Shown piece after piece: positions 8,339 to 17,063 of a DNA stretch of 64,000 bases. The notes beneath the pieces were generated by a model, which made no database searches, had not been told where the DNA came from, and saw only the letters and a list, made by a program, of their open reading frames with translations. Every line of letters starts with the position of its first letter. Position 1 is the first letter of the stretch. This stretch comes from Williamsia sp. 1138 (GTDB lineage Bacteria; Actinomycetota; Actinomycetes; Mycobacteriales; Mycobacteriaceae): the NCBI RefSeq assembly GCF_002095435.2, contig NZ_MJEJ02000026.1, positions 1-64,000 on the forward strand, given 5' to 3'. The position numbers and the translations under genes were made by a program.

Positions 8339-9442
8339 ATGGTTTACACACCGACCCGAGGTGAACTCGGCGGCGGCGCTCGCGAGATTCTGGACTCGTG
8401 GTTGCCCGAACGTGTCGCTCCGGGCGGCACCGGATTCGAGATCTCGGACTTCTCCGCGCCCGACGCGGGCTACTCGGGCAAGACAGTCTTCTTCACTGCC
8501 AATTGGACGGACACCACCGGCACCCGGCAGGAAGTCGATCTGGTGCTGCGCATGCAGGCTTCCGACCATCAGTTGTTCACTGAACCGGACGCTCCCCGGC
8601 AGGCGGAGATCATGCAACGTCTCGGACGTAGCGCCGGCATCGCGGTGCCCCAGATCGTTTGGATCGAACACGACGACTCGATCCTCGGAGCCCCGTTCTA
8701 TCTGATGCGTCGCGTCACCGGCCGGACGCCATCCGATGTCCCCAGCTGGCACAAGCGCGGCTGGACCACCGAGCTGTCGACATCCGAACGAGAGCTGTTG
8801 TGTGACAACGCGATCAAATCGCTGGTCGCAATACACCAAGTCGACGACCGAGAACTGCTGAACTTTCTCCGCGCCGACCCGGCCACCGGAACCACCGGGC
8901 TGGCGCGCTATCTCGACAACCTTCGCAGGTGGTACGAGTGGGCGCGCGAGGACCTCGTGGTCGGCGCCGATGTGCTGGAGCGGGCATTCGACGTCATCAT
9001 GACCGAGGCCCCGGCCACCGACCGCGACGGCGTGGTGTGGGGCGACGCCCGGGTGGGCAATATGTCTTTCGCCGACGACATGTCCGTCGCCGCGCTCTTC
9101 GACTGGGAAACCGCCACCACAGGCCCACCCGAGATCGACCTGGGTTGGTGGTTGATGTTCGAGGAGTTCCTCTGCGAGGCCTTGGGGTTCGCCCGGATGC
9201 CGGGAGTTCTCGACACCGACGGCACCATTGATCGCTACCTCGAGTTCGGCGGCCGGATCGACGGCGACATCACCTATTACAAACTGGTGGCTGCGTTTGT
9301 GTTGTCGCTCATCAACAATCGACTGGCCGTCCTGCTCGCCAGAGACGGCCTCGACGTCGATGTCGCACACAGCTATCCGAAAACCGTTGTCGCACTCGTC
9401 GAGCGATACCTGTCCGAACTGCATACCGAAGGAACGAGATGA
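8339..9442 (+). CDS. APH-fold phosphotransferase family protein, possible hydroxyacyl-CoA kinase
   Basis: 367-aa protein of the aminoglycoside-phosphotransferase/choline-kinase fold. Kinase elements are visible: the catalytic-loop motif WGDARVGN (HGDxxxxN type, with Trp for His) at about residue 238 and the metal-binding Asp in ALFDWETATTG. Relatives embedded in acyl-CoA catabolism include LvaA and the N-terminal domains of ACAD10/ACAD11. These phosphorylate hydroxyacyl-CoAs so that the phosphate can be eliminated. Starts at ATG 8339 after AGGGAAGG. The stop touches the next start (TGA/ATG overlap at 9439-9442), so it is coupled to the two hydratase genes. Aminoglycoside resistance is unlikely in this setting. 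Confidence 0.7.
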   Translation: MVYTPTRGELGGGAREILDSWLPERVAPGGTGFEISDFSAPDAGYSGKTVFFTANWTDTTGTRQEVDLVLRMQASDHQLFTEPDAPRQAEIMQRLGRSAGIAVPQIVWIEHDDSILGAPFYLMRRVTGRTPSDVPSWHKRGWTTELSTSERELLCDNAIKSLVAIHQVDDRELLNFLRADPATGTTGLARYLDNLRRWYEWAREDLVVGADVLERAFDVIMTEAPATDRDGVVWGDARVGNMSFADDMSVAALFDWETATTGPPEIDLGWWLMFEEFLCEALGFARMPGVLDTDGTIDRYLEFGGRIDGDITYYKLVAAFVLSLINNRLAVLLARDGLDVDVAHSYPKTVVALVERYLSELHTEGTR

Positions 9443-9891
9443 CCAGCACCTCCAACCCAGAAGCCTCGCCTGTCGGCGCCACCGGGCAACCCTGGGACAT
9501 GGTGATCGAACAGGGCAAGATTCGTGAGTTTGCGGCCGCCATGCAGTCGGACAACCCCGCATACCAGGGTCCGGACGCGATCATCCCTCCGACCTTTCTG
9601 GTCAACGCCGCGCACTGGGCCCCGGCCGGCGTACGGGTCACAGTCGGATTCGAACGCAAACGTCTCCTGCACGGCGAACAGGAGTACACATTCATCGGTC
9701 CACCGCCGAAAGTCGGTGATGTGTTGACCGCGCAAGAACGGCTTGTCGACCGATACGAGAAGCCGGGCAAGCGAGGCGGGCAGATGCGTTTCGCAGTGGT
9801 GCTCACCGAGTACCGCGATCGGGACGGCAACTTGGTTGCCCAGGCACAGGCCACCTTCATCGAACGAGCGGCACGAGGAGCATCTCAATGA
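9439..9891 (+). CDS. MaoC-like dehydratase, N-terminal-type subunit (hot-dog fold)
   Basis: 150-aa hot-dog protein of the MaoC_dehydrat_N type, similar to FAS1-like dehydratase domains (HadA/HadC or ChsH2 type). It has the region IIPPTFLVNAAHWAP (residues about 47-63) and HGEQEYTFIGPPPKVGDVL (about 75-95), but no catalytic DxNPxH motif. Such subunits pair with a catalytic MaoC protein, here encoded next with a 4-bp overlap (ATGA at 9888). Together they would hydrate an enoyl-CoA, probably one with a bulky acyl group. Confidence 0.8.
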   Translation: MTSTSNPEASPVGATGQPWDMVIEQGKIREFAAAMQSDNPAYQGPDAIIPPTFLVNAAHWAPAGVRVTVGFERKRLLHGEQEYTFIGPPPKVGDVLTAQERLVDRYEKPGKRGGQMRFAVVLTEYRDRDGNLVAQAQATFIERAARGASQ

Positions 9892-10319
9892 CCAGAACAC
9901 AGGCCTCACTCGCCGTCGGCGACACTGCGACCCCGCGCGACTTCGGCCCCATGACCCGTCAGATGTTCGTCCGCTATTCCGGCGCCTCGGGTGACCTCAA
10001 CCCGATGCACTACGACGACACCATGGCGCGGAGTGCTGGAAACCCGTCCGTGTTCTCCCAAGGCATGCACCAGTCGGCACTGCTGGCGACGTTCGCGACC
10101 GACTGGCTCGGCGCCGAGAACGTGCGACGGTTCGGCGTCCGGTTCCGCGAGCAGGTCTGGCCGGACGATGTCTTGACCTGTACCGGGACGGTCACTGCGA
10201 TCATTGACGGAGCCGGCGGCGAGGTCCTGGTCACCGTAGAACTGCTCTGCACACGGCAAACCGGTGCCGTCGCGATCGCGGGATCAGCCGATTTCGTCGT
10301 CCCAGGGGCCACGACGTGA
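9888..10319 (+). CDS. MaoC-family (R)-specific enoyl-CoA hydratase, catalytic subunit
   Basis: 143-aa hot-dog hydratase with the hydratase-2 motif DLNPMHYDD, giving the catalytic Asp36 and His41. It probably forms a heterodimer with the preceding subunit and adds water to a 2-enoyl-CoA. The order kinase, MaoC_N, MaoC with 4-bp overlaps indicates one operon starting at 8339. The stop lies about 70 bases before the double TetR gene. Confidence 0.85.
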   Translation: MTRTQASLAVGDTATPRDFGPMTRQMFVRYSGASGDLNPMHYDDTMARSAGNPSVFSQGMHQSALLATFATDWLGAENVRRFGVRFREQVWPDDVLTCTGTVTAIIDGAGGEVLVTVELLCTRQTGAVAIAGSADFVVPGATT

Positions 10320-10380
10320 GGAAATCGACGGCACCCGACCCGGGCTGTCGTTCGTCAATCTCGCCGATCAGCAGTTAGGC

Positions 10381-10395
10381 TGACCTCCAGTGTCA
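10381..10395. promoter_or_regulatory. Operator-like inverted repeat at the double TetR gene
   Basis: TGAC-CTCCAGT-GTCA, with GTATCTGACACTGGAGGTCA on the reverse strand. It overlaps the GTG start of the double TetR gene at 10390, so binding there would repress that gene directly. This is the pattern expected for autoregulation. Confidence 0.55.
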
Positions 10396-11724
10396 GATAC
10401 AACGCCGATTACACGCAGAGCCAGCTACGGCCCGTCCAGCCCCGACGTGGGCAGCCGGGGCGCGAACACGCGTACCAAGATCGTCGACGTCTCGTTGGAG
10501 CTGTTCGGCCGGGTGGGGTTCTTCAACACCTCGGTCGATGCCATCGCCAAAGAAGCCGACATCTCCAGGGCCACTCTCTACCAGTATTTCCCGGGCAAGG
10601 ACGAGATCTTTCTCGAGCTGCTCGATGTCTGCGGGCGGGCTCTCTTCCGCGTTGCGCGGCGCATCGGGCCGCTGGGCCCGACCAAGGTCGGGTTCGACAA
10701 TCTGAACTGGTGGCTCGGCGAGTGGAGTTGGGTCTTCGACCGGTACTCGACGATGTTCGTGCAGTGGACGAGTGTGGCGATGGCAGACACCTCGGTCCGA
10801 CCGCAGATCGATACATTCATGTCCGGATACACGAGAATGGTCACCGCCCGCCTCGAGCAGTCCGAGTTGCAGGGCATGGAACCGCGGGTGGCTTCGATGG
10901 CGATGATCGCGATCGTGCACCGCATCAACCTGTTCCTGGCCACCGACCGAACCTACGGGCGGGACACCCAGGCCGTCGTCGACTCGCTGTCCGTCTATCT
11001 GCAGTTGCTGCTGTTTCCGGAGACACCGTCATCCGTCCTGAACAGCATTCCCCTGGAGACGCCACCAGAAGATCCGGTCATCGAAGTACCCCCGCTGCCA
11101 TCGACCGCCGGCCTGTCGGCCGCCGACCGAACCGCGAACCTCAGCAAGCGTGCGGTCAATACCGTTCGCACCCTTGTCGATGCCGGAGCAACCCAGTTCC
11201 AGCTCAAGGGCTACCACCGCACCAGCGTCGACGACATCGTCGAGCAGGCCGGTCTCGCCCGCGGAACGTTCTACAAGTATTTCAGCGAAAAGCAGGATCT
11301 TCTCGTAGCCATCAGTATCGAGGGAACCGAGCAGGCGATCGACCATGCCGCACGCTTGAGCAAGATCGATCTCACTGATCCCGACACGACTGAACTCCGC
11401 GCCTGGATCAGCAGCTTCACCGCGTTCATGACGCGATACTCGGGTTCCATCGGTGCCTGGACCGAGAAGACCACGGACAACGATGTCGTGACCCAGTTGG
11501 GTATCTGCGGCCAGGCGGCGATGGATTCGGCCATGGTTGCGGACCTCATCACCAGAAAGCGGGACTACCCTTTCGATCCCGTGGTCGCGGCCATCATCTT
11601 CAGGTCACTTGTCGCGAGGATCCCGCAAGCCGCACAAGAGCTTTCACCGCCGTTGTCGGACGAAGCAACTGCCGACCTCTTGATCGACTGCATCAGGCGC
11701 GGTTTCTTCACCCACCTGACCTGA
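10390..11724 (+). CDS. Tandem (double) TetR-family regulator
   Basis: 444-aa protein made of two complete TetR units in one chain, about twice the usual length. Unit 1 has its HTH at residues about 20-65 (TSVDAIAKEADISRATLYQYFPGKDEIF) and a ligand domain to about 215. A Pro-rich linker follows (about 216-245). Unit 2 has its HTH at about 255-305 (TSVDDIVEQAGLARGTFYKYFSEKQDLL) and its own C-terminal domain. Both recognition helices look intact. The GTG 10390 start lies inside an operator-like repeat, so a leaderless mRNA or a later GTG (10447) is possible. It sits centrally in the catabolic island and is the best candidate for controlling the shared operator-like sites. Ligand unknown. Confidence 0.85.
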   Translation: MSDTTPITRRASYGPSSPDVGSRGANTRTKIVDVSLELFGRVGFFNTSVDAIAKEADISRATLYQYFPGKDEIFLELLDVCGRALFRVARRIGPLGPTKVGFDNLNWWLGEWSWVFDRYSTMFVQWTSVAMADTSVRPQIDTFMSGYTRMVTARLEQSELQGMEPRVASMAMIAIVHRINLFLATDRTYGRDTQAVVDSLSVYLQLLLFPETPSSVLNSIPLETPPEDPVIEVPPLPSTAGLSAADRTANLSKRAVNTVRTLVDAGATQFQLKGYHRTSVDDIVEQAGLARGTFYKYFSEKQDLLVAISIEGTEQAIDHAARLSKIDLTDPDTTELRAWISSFTAFMTRYSGSIGAWTEKTTDNDVVTQLGICGQAAMDSAMVADLITRKRDYPFDPVVAAIIFRSLVARIPQAAQELSPPLSDEATADLLIDCIRRGFFTHLT

Positions 11725-11827
11725 GTCACCCCTCTTGAATCTGACCACAGATCTTCATCTTCTGGCAGTCATTAGTACTGCCCTACTGCGTGTTTGAATC
11801 TCGATCACCGGCGCTCTTGATTGTTTC

Positions 11828-11841
11828 TGACAATTATGTCA
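11828..11841. promoter_or_regulatory. Operator-like inverted repeat before the SDR gene
   Basis: A fully symmetric copy of the island motif: TGAC-AATTAT-GTCA in TTCTGACAATTATGTCATC. It lies about 70 bases before the ATG at 11911. A weaker related stretch (TCTGGCAGTCATTAG) is at 11761. Confidence 0.6.
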
Positions 11842-11910
11842 TCTTTGATGAGGTTCTATTCGCCACGTCGGTACTCGATCGGGGTACCGCGGCAGGAGAG
11901 GAAACTCCAG

Positions 11911-12681
11911 ATGGATATAAGTCGCGCATCCGCACTCGTCACCGGTGGCGCCGGTGGTCTCGGCGAGGCCACGGTTCGCACCCTGGCCGCAGCCGGTACG
12001 TCGGTCGTCATCGCCGACCTCAATGACGAAAAGGGCAAAGCTCTCGAGGTCGAACTCGGTGACCACGTCCGCTACGTCAGCACCGATGTGCTGGACGAGA
12101 ACAGTGTCAACGCGGCACTGGCGGTCGCCAATGAACTTGCGCCACTTCGTATTGTCGTCAACGCCCACGGTGGTTCCGCGGGTGCATCGCGCGTTGTCGG
12201 ACGCGATGGCGAGCCGGCATCGTTCGAACAGTTCCAGTGGTACATCAACCTCTTCCTCAACGGCACGTTCAACGTGCTGCGCCTGGGCGCTGCCGCGATG
12301 TCCAAAAACGAGCCCGATGAGGTCGGCAACCGTGGCGTCATCGTGAACACCGCGAGTATCGCTGCGTTCGAGGGCCAGATCGGCCAGACGGCCTACTCGG
12401 CCGCGAAGGGTGGTGTCGTAGGACTGACGCTGCCTGCCGCACGCGATCTGACGAAGCAGGGCATCCGCGTGATGGCCATCGCCCCCGGCACTTTCTTCAC
12501 CCCCGCTTTCCAGATGGAACGCGAAGAGGCCGAAAAGCACTGGGGATCAACGGTTCCCTATCCGAACCGGATGGGCAGCCCGTCAGAGTACGCGGCTCTG
12601 GTCGAGCACATCGCCAAGAACGATTACCTCAATGGTGAGGTCATCCGTATCGACGGTGCACTGCGCTTCCAGCCGAAGTAG
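11911..12681 (+). CDS. Short-chain dehydrogenase/reductase, 3-hydroxyacyl-CoA dehydrogenase type II-like
   Basis: 256-aa SDR. The cofactor motif TGGAGGLG (about residues 11-18) and an Asp after the second strand (VVIADLND) indicate NAD preference. The catalytic Ser is in NTASIAAF and Tyr/Lys are in YSAAKGG. Overall it resembles HSD17B10-type enzymes that oxidise 3-hydroxyacyl-CoA or hydroxysteroids. ATG 11911 is chosen because GGAGAGGAA precedes it. The frame is open from 11821, but that part overlaps the operator. It fits the third step of beta-oxidation, after the MaoC hydratase. Followed by a long hairpin shared with the convergent dehydrogenase gene. Confidence 0.85.
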   Translation: MDISRASALVTGGAGGLGEATVRTLAAAGTSVVIADLNDEKGKALEVELGDHVRYVSTDVLDENSVNAALAVANELAPLRIVVNAHGGSAGASRVVGRDGEPASFEQFQWYINLFLNGTFNVLRLGAAAMSKNEPDEVGNRGVIVNTASIAAFEGQIGQTAYSAAKGGVVGLTLPAARDLTKQGIRVMAIAPGTFFTPAFQMEREEAEKHWGSTVPYPNRMGSPSEYAALVEHIAKNDYLNGEVIRIDGALRFQPK

Positions 12682-12702
12682 CAGGTTCGACACGTACGAC
12701 GA

Positions 12703-12760
12703 ACAAAGTACACCGTTCAGTCACAACCACATGTGGTCATGTCTGAACGGTGTACTTTGT
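12703..12760. terminator. Long inverted repeat between convergent genes
   Basis: 18-bp perfect arms (ACAAAGTACACCGTTCAG at 12703-12720 and its complement at 12743-12760). The 22-base loop itself contains the palindrome ACCACATGTGGT. Located between the SDR gene and the convergent acyl-CoA dehydrogenase gene; likely a bidirectional terminator. Confidence 0.7.
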
Positions 12761-12771
12761 GTTGCGGCCGG

Positions 12772-14916
12772 CTATCGCGCCACGGGGTCGCGCGGCAGAC
12801 CGAGCAGGCGTTCGGCGATGGTGTTGCGCATGATTTCCGACGTGCCACCGGCGATGGTCAGACAACGCGCGAAAAGGTACGCGTAGGTCAGCTCCGGGGT
12901 ATCCCCCGTGACCGCCGCGGTACCGGCCAGATCGATACCGAGCTCGGTAATACGCTGCGAATGCTCCGCTTTGACCAATTTCGTCACGTTGGCCTCCGGT
13001 CCAGGACCGGCGCCGATCACCGCGCGAGCAGCCTGCCGGAGATTGAGCAGACGGAGTGTGTGAGCCTCGGCAATCATCTCGCCGACGCGGTGCTCGCCGT
13101 CAGATGAGCCGGTCTCATCGAGCAACTTCACCAACTCTGCGGTACCGAATGCGATGGAACCGCTACCGCCACCGATGGATACGCGTTCGTTGCCCAGGGT
13201 CGCGCGGGCGACCTTCCAGCCCTCGCCCACTCCCCCGACCACATCGGAGTCGGGCACGAACACATCGTCGAAAAACACCTCGTTGAACAGCGCATCACCG
13301 GTGATCTCACGCAATGGGCGGATCTGGACACCCTCGGACGAGAGGTCGATCGCCATCATCGACACTCCCGCATGCTTCGATGCATCAGGATCGGTCCGCA
13401 CGGTTGCCAGACCCCACTGACATTCGAGTGCCACACTGGTCCAGACTTTTTGACCGGTCACGCGCCAGCCCCCGTCCACCTTCTTCCCGACGGTCCGGAC
13501 GGCGGCGGCATCCGACCCGGCGCCGGGTTCGCTGAACAATTGGCACCATTGGTCCCGCCCGCGGAGCACAGGCTCGATCCAGCGGTTGCGCTGATCATGC
13601 GAACCCACCTGCGCGATGGTCAGATTGACCCAGCCTGTGATTCCCAGGTCGGGCAGGTCGATGCCCTCGAATTCTTCCTCGATGACCAACTGCTCCATGG
13701 CCCCGGCCTCGCGTCCCCAGGGCTTACGCCAGTGCGGGACAAGATATCCGCTGTCGACGAGGTGGTCACGGCGTTCCGCCTCCGACAGGGGCCGTACGGC
13801 GTCCGCTTCGGCGCGCGCGGCGGCCCTGAATGCCTCGGCTTCCTCGGGGAGCTCGAAGGACGCACCCTGTGCCTGTCCGGCCCGGTAGGCGGCGACGATG
13901 TCGGACAGCGGATCAATATCGTCGGACAGGATGGCGGCGACCGTGGTCGCGCGCCGCAGGTACAGGTGCGCGTCGTGCTCCCAGGTGAAGCCGATGCCAC
14001 CGTGCAGCTGGATGTTCATCCGTGCGTTCTTGAGTTGTGTCGGGCCCGCGTAGGAGGCCGCGACAGCCGCGGCGAACCAGGTTCCGTCGATGTCGTTCGC
14101 GCGAGCGGCATCCCATGTGCTCGCAATGGTCGCCTCGGTGGCGATGAGCATGTTGGCGCAATGATGTTTGACCGCCTGGAATGAACCGATGGTCCGCCCG
14201 AACTGTTCGCGAACCTTCGCGTACTCGGTCGCCATCTCCAGACATGCCAATGCACCGCCGATGGCCTCGGCCGACGCGAGAATCCGCAAGATGCTTCGGC
14301 TCGAACGCGCTGCGCCGCCAAGGATTCGATGGGCCGGGGCCGCGACGCCGGCACACGAGACAGTGCCGAGACCACGCGTGGTGTCGAGAGCCTTCGCGGC
14401 GGTGACCTCCACTCCTGCGGTGTCCTTGTCGAGGACGACGATATCGTCGCCGAGCGCGAGAACCAGCACGTCGGCCTCTGGCGCTGACAGGACGGCGCGC
14501 ACCTGGCCGCTGATCAAACCTTCGGCGTCCAGCGTCAATCCAGCGGACAGCCCGACGCCGCCGACCGCGGATCCATCGCCGAGACCCTCGAGGAGTGCCG
14601 ACTTGAGGCCGGCGTCGCCCGCATGCGCGATGACAGCCGATGCGACGACTGTCGCCAGAAACGGACCGGGAGCAAGCTCGTGACCCAGCGCTTCGAGCAC
14701 GACGGTGAGCTCCGCGATGCCGTAGCCCGAGCCGCCGTATTCCTCCGGGAGATGCAGGCCCAGCCAGCCGAGGTCTGCCGTGCTCGACCAGAATTTGGCT
14801 AGGTCGGCCGATCCATCGAGGGAATCACGCGCAGCACCGCGGACATCGTGGCGCTGCAGATGGCCGGCGGCGGCATCGGCCAGCTCGATGTGTTCGGAGG
14901 ATATGGCAAGCGCCAT
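12772..14916 (-). CDS. Two-domain (fused) acyl-CoA dehydrogenase, FadE34-like
   Basis: 714-aa protein with two acyl-CoA dehydrogenase folds. The N-terminal unit (about 1-340) has GWLGLHLPEEYGGSGYG and LHGGIGFTWEHDAHLYLRR but lacks the SEPGAGSD flavin loop. The C-terminal unit (about 345-714) has LFSEPGAGSD, QKVWTS and IAGGTSEIMRNTIAERLLGLPR. One gene encoding both halves is the arrangement of mycobacterial FadE34, which acts on steroid side-chain CoA esters as a pseudo-heterotetramer. ATG 14916 follows AAAGGTGG; the frame is open to 14967. It would introduce the 2,3 double bond of a bulky acyl-CoA. An alternative is an ACAD11-like role with the APH kinase. Confidence 0.85.
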   Translation of the reverse strand: MALAISSEHIELADAAAGHLQRHDVRGAARDSLDGSADLAKFWSSTADLGWLGLHLPEEYGGSGYGIAELTVVLEALGHELAPGPFLATVVASAVIAHAGDAGLKSALLEGLGDGSAVGGVGLSAGLTLDAEGLISGQVRAVLSAPEADVLVLALGDDIVVLDKDTAGVEVTAAKALDTTRGLGTVSCAGVAAPAHRILGGAARSSRSILRILASAEAIGGALACLEMATEYAKVREQFGRTIGSFQAVKHHCANMLIATEATIASTWDAARANDIDGTWFAAAVAASYAGPTQLKNARMNIQLHGGIGFTWEHDAHLYLRRATTVAAILSDDIDPLSDIVAAYRAGQAQGASFELPEEAEAFRAAARAEADAVRPLSEAERRDHLVDSGYLVPHWRKPWGREAGAMEQLVIEEEFEGIDLPDLGITGWVNLTIAQVGSHDQRNRWIEPVLRGRDQWCQLFSEPGAGSDAAAVRTVGKKVDGGWRVTGQKVWTSVALECQWGLATVRTDPDASKHAGVSMMAIDLSSEGVQIRPLREITGDALFNEVFFDDVFVPDSDVVGGVGEGWKVARATLGNERVSIGGGSGSIAFGTAELVKLLDETGSSDGEHRVGEMIAEAHTLRLLNLRQAARAVIGAGPGPEANVTKLVKAEHSQRITELGIDLAGTAAVTGDTPELTYAYLFARCLTIAGGTSEIMRNTIAERLLGLPRDPVAR

Positions 14917-15198
14917 CTCGGCCACCTTTCGATTGCGAACTCGTTCTAGGGCTGTCGGCATACGCAACTGACCCTAGATGTCAGATGAAGGATATTCAAG
15001 GTTCAGTCCCAGACGGCTTTGGGAACCGCCCCAGACACCGTCTGGCAAAGATCGATACGTGCTGAACTGCACAAACAAACCCATGTGAAGCCACAGAAAA
15101 CCGATTCGTCCAACTCGTAGACAATGTGTCAGATGATCTACTATGGTTTCAGCCAGGAGTGACCCACGTCATTCACATGAGAGATTTGGAAGTCTTGT
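14917..15198. promoter_or_regulatory. Divergent promoter region of dehydrogenase and ligase genes, with operator-like motifs
   Basis: TGAC-CCTAGAT-GTCA at 14969-14983 faces the dehydrogenase gene. A second copy, GTGTCAGATGATC at 15126-15138, faces the ligase gene. GTGA-CCCACG-TCAT at 15159-15172 is a near-match to CRP/GlxR sites. CCAGACGG and CCGTCTGG near 15008-15045 could form a further stem. No gene seen. Confidence 0.5.
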
Positions 15199-16710
15199 AT
15201 GAGCATCTCGCTGATCTTGGACATGGCGATGTCGGGCAACCCCGACCAGAAGGCCATCACGGTCGATGGAACCTCGCTGACCTACGCCGAGTTCGGCGGG
15301 CTGGTCGCCGGTGCCGCAACCGTCATCGCGAAGGCCGACGCCAAGAACGTTGTCTTCTTGGGCAACTCCGGACTGGAACTCCCGGTGCTGTTGTTCGCCG
15401 CCGCCCATGCGGGTGTGCCCTTCGTTCCGGTCAATTACCGGTTGGCCACCGCACAGCTCGAACAGTTGATCGCACGCACGGAATCACCGCTGATCATTGC
15501 CGACCCCAGATACGTGTCCGAGCTGTCGTCCTTCCCCGGTGTGATGACGACCGACGAGGTCGCGACCGCCGCGCGTGCTGCCGCGGCCGATCCGCTGCCG
15601 GCCGCGATGGTCGATCCGGATGACCCGGCCATCGTTCTGTTCACCAGCGGAACAACGTCCGCGCCCAAGGGCGTGATCCTCCGGCACAGCCACCTGCTCA
15701 GCTATGTGATGGGCACCGTCGAATACGGTTCGGCGGCGGAGTCGGACGGCGCACTGATCAGCGTTCCGCCGTACCACATTGCGGGTATGGGAACGATTCT
15801 GACGAACGTCTACGCCGGGCGCCGCATGATCTACCTGCCGCAGTTCGATGCGCGGGCCTGGGTGGAACTGGTGCGCCGCGAAGGTGCGACGTCGGCGATG
15901 GTCGTGCCGACGATGCTGGACCGTATCGTCGACGTCCTGGCCGGCGAGCAAGCGGATGTCCCCAGCCTGAAATCACTGTCGTACGGCGGTGCGCGGATGC
16001 CGCGTCCCACCCTCGAAGCGGCTTTGCGTGCCTTCCCAGGTGCCGGTTTCGTCAACGCCTACGGTCTGACCGAGACCAGTTCGACCATCGCACTTCTCGG
16101 GCCCGACGATCACCGGGCCGCCCTCGAGAGCGACGTCCCGTCCGTCCAGGCCCGCCTCGGATCGATCGGACGCCCGGTGCCCGGCATCGAGATCCAGCTA
16201 CGGAGCGCCGACGGCATCCCGGCTGCATCTGGCGAGCAGGGTGAACTGTGGGTCCGCGGACCGCAGGTGTCCGGCGAGTACATGGGTGCCGGTTCCGTCC
16301 TCGACGCCGAGGGCTGGTTTCCCACCAAGGACCTCGCGTACACCGATGACGAGGGGTTCCTGTTCATCGTCGGTCGGAACGACGACACCATCATCCGCGG
16401 CGGTGAGAACATCGCGCCCGCCGAGATCGAAGACGTCCTGGTGAATCATCCACTGGTTCGCTCGGTGGTCGTTGTCGGTGTGCCCGATGATCATTGGGGC
16501 GAGGCCATTGTCGCCGCCGTGGTCGTCGAGCCGGCGGCGAACCCCGATCCCGAAGAGCTGCGCACCTATGTTCGTGAACGCCTCCGGGGCTCGCGCACAC
16601 CGGATCGCATCGTGTTTCTCGACGATCTCCCGACAACCGCGACGGGAAAGATCCTGCGCAAGAAGGTCGTGGCAGACATCGTCGAGCCATCGGCGGTATC
16701 CCGCTCGTAG
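15199..16710 (+). CDS. Acyl-CoA ligase (AMP-forming, FadD-type)
   Basis: 503-aa member of the acyl-adenylate-forming family, which activates a carboxylic acid to its CoA thioester with ATP. Motifs in order are the phosphate loop LFTSGTTSAPKGV (about 152-164), the A5 motif AYGLTETSS (about 290), the hinge FLFIVGRNDDTIIRGGENI (about 388-407) and the C-terminal catalytic Lys in TGKILRKK (about 490). ATG 15199 is the natural start. First gene of an operon with the small protein, the racemase-like gene and the enoyl-CoA hydratase. Probably the entry enzyme of the pathway; substrate cannot be read from the sequence. Confidence 0.88.
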   Translation: MSISLILDMAMSGNPDQKAITVDGTSLTYAEFGGLVAGAATVIAKADAKNVVFLGNSGLELPVLLFAAAHAGVPFVPVNYRLATAQLEQLIARTESPLIIADPRYVSELSSFPGVMTTDEVATAARAAAADPLPAAMVDPDDPAIVLFTSGTTSAPKGVILRHSHLLSYVMGTVEYGSAAESDGALISVPPYHIAGMGTILTNVYAGRRMIYLPQFDARAWVELVRREGATSAMVVPTMLDRIVDVLAGEQADVPSLKSLSYGGARMPRPTLEAALRAFPGAGFVNAYGLTETSSTIALLGPDDHRAALESDVPSVQARLGSIGRPVPGIEIQLRSADGIPAASGEQGELWVRGPQVSGEYMGAGSVLDAEGWFPTKDLAYTDDEGFLFIVGRNDDTIIRGGENIAPAEIEDVLVNHPLVRSVVVVGVPDDHWGEAIVAAVVVEPAANPDPEELRTYVRERLRGSRTPDRIVFLDDLPTTATGKILRKKVVADIVEPSAVSRS

Positions 16711-16757
16711 TAGCGGACCGAACTGTTGAAGTAACAAACCAGAACAAAGGAGACACC

Positions 16758-17063
16758 GTGTTGAAAACCGGAAGTCGTCTGCAGAGCCAGGTGTGCGGTA
16801 CGCAGGTCATCGTCATCAAAGCCACGACAGCCGATTCAGAACTCGATTGCGGCGGCCAGCCCATGGTCGATGTGGCACAGGCGCCGTCGTCCGGACTGAC
16901 CCCGGCGGCCGGGTTGGACGGTGGAACGCAGATCGGTAAGCGTTACGTCGACGCCGCCGACACCGTCGAAATCCTCGTCACCAAGTCGGGTGCCGGGAGT
17001 CTGTCACTCGGCGGCACGCCACTGGACATCAAGAGCGCCAAGCCACTTCCCTCCAGTGACTGA
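16758..17063 (+). CDS. Small conserved protein of unknown function between ligase and racemase genes
   Basis: 101-aa protein without a recognisable named domain. It begins [21 protein letters not shown] and ends [10 protein letters not shown]. Two cysteines (Cys13 and Cys31, the latter in LDCGGQPM) and many Gly, Ser and Thr suggest a compact beta-rich fold. Similar-looking small proteins occur near FadD genes in mycobacteria and rhodococci, but I know no assigned role. GTG 16758 follows AAAGGAGAC, a strong ribosome site. Its stop overlaps the next start by 8 bases, so it is co-translated with the racemase-like gene. It may be an accessory or metal-binding subunit; this is only a guess from context. 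Confidence 0.7.
   Translation: MLKTGSRLQSQVCGTQVIVIKATTADSELDCGGQPMVDVAQAPSSGLTPAAGLDGGTQIGKRYVDAADTVEILVTKSGAGSLSLGGTPLDIKSAKPLPSSD

Noticed and set aside
8339-9442. Aminoglycoside resistance kinase
   Set aside because: APH fold only; the setting in an acyl-CoA operon and similarity to catabolic APH-like proteins make resistance unlikely.
12772-14967. Longer start (TTG 14967) for the fused dehydrogenase
   Set aside because: It would begin at the edge of an operator-like repeat and lacks a ribosome site; ATG 14916 has AAAGGTGG.
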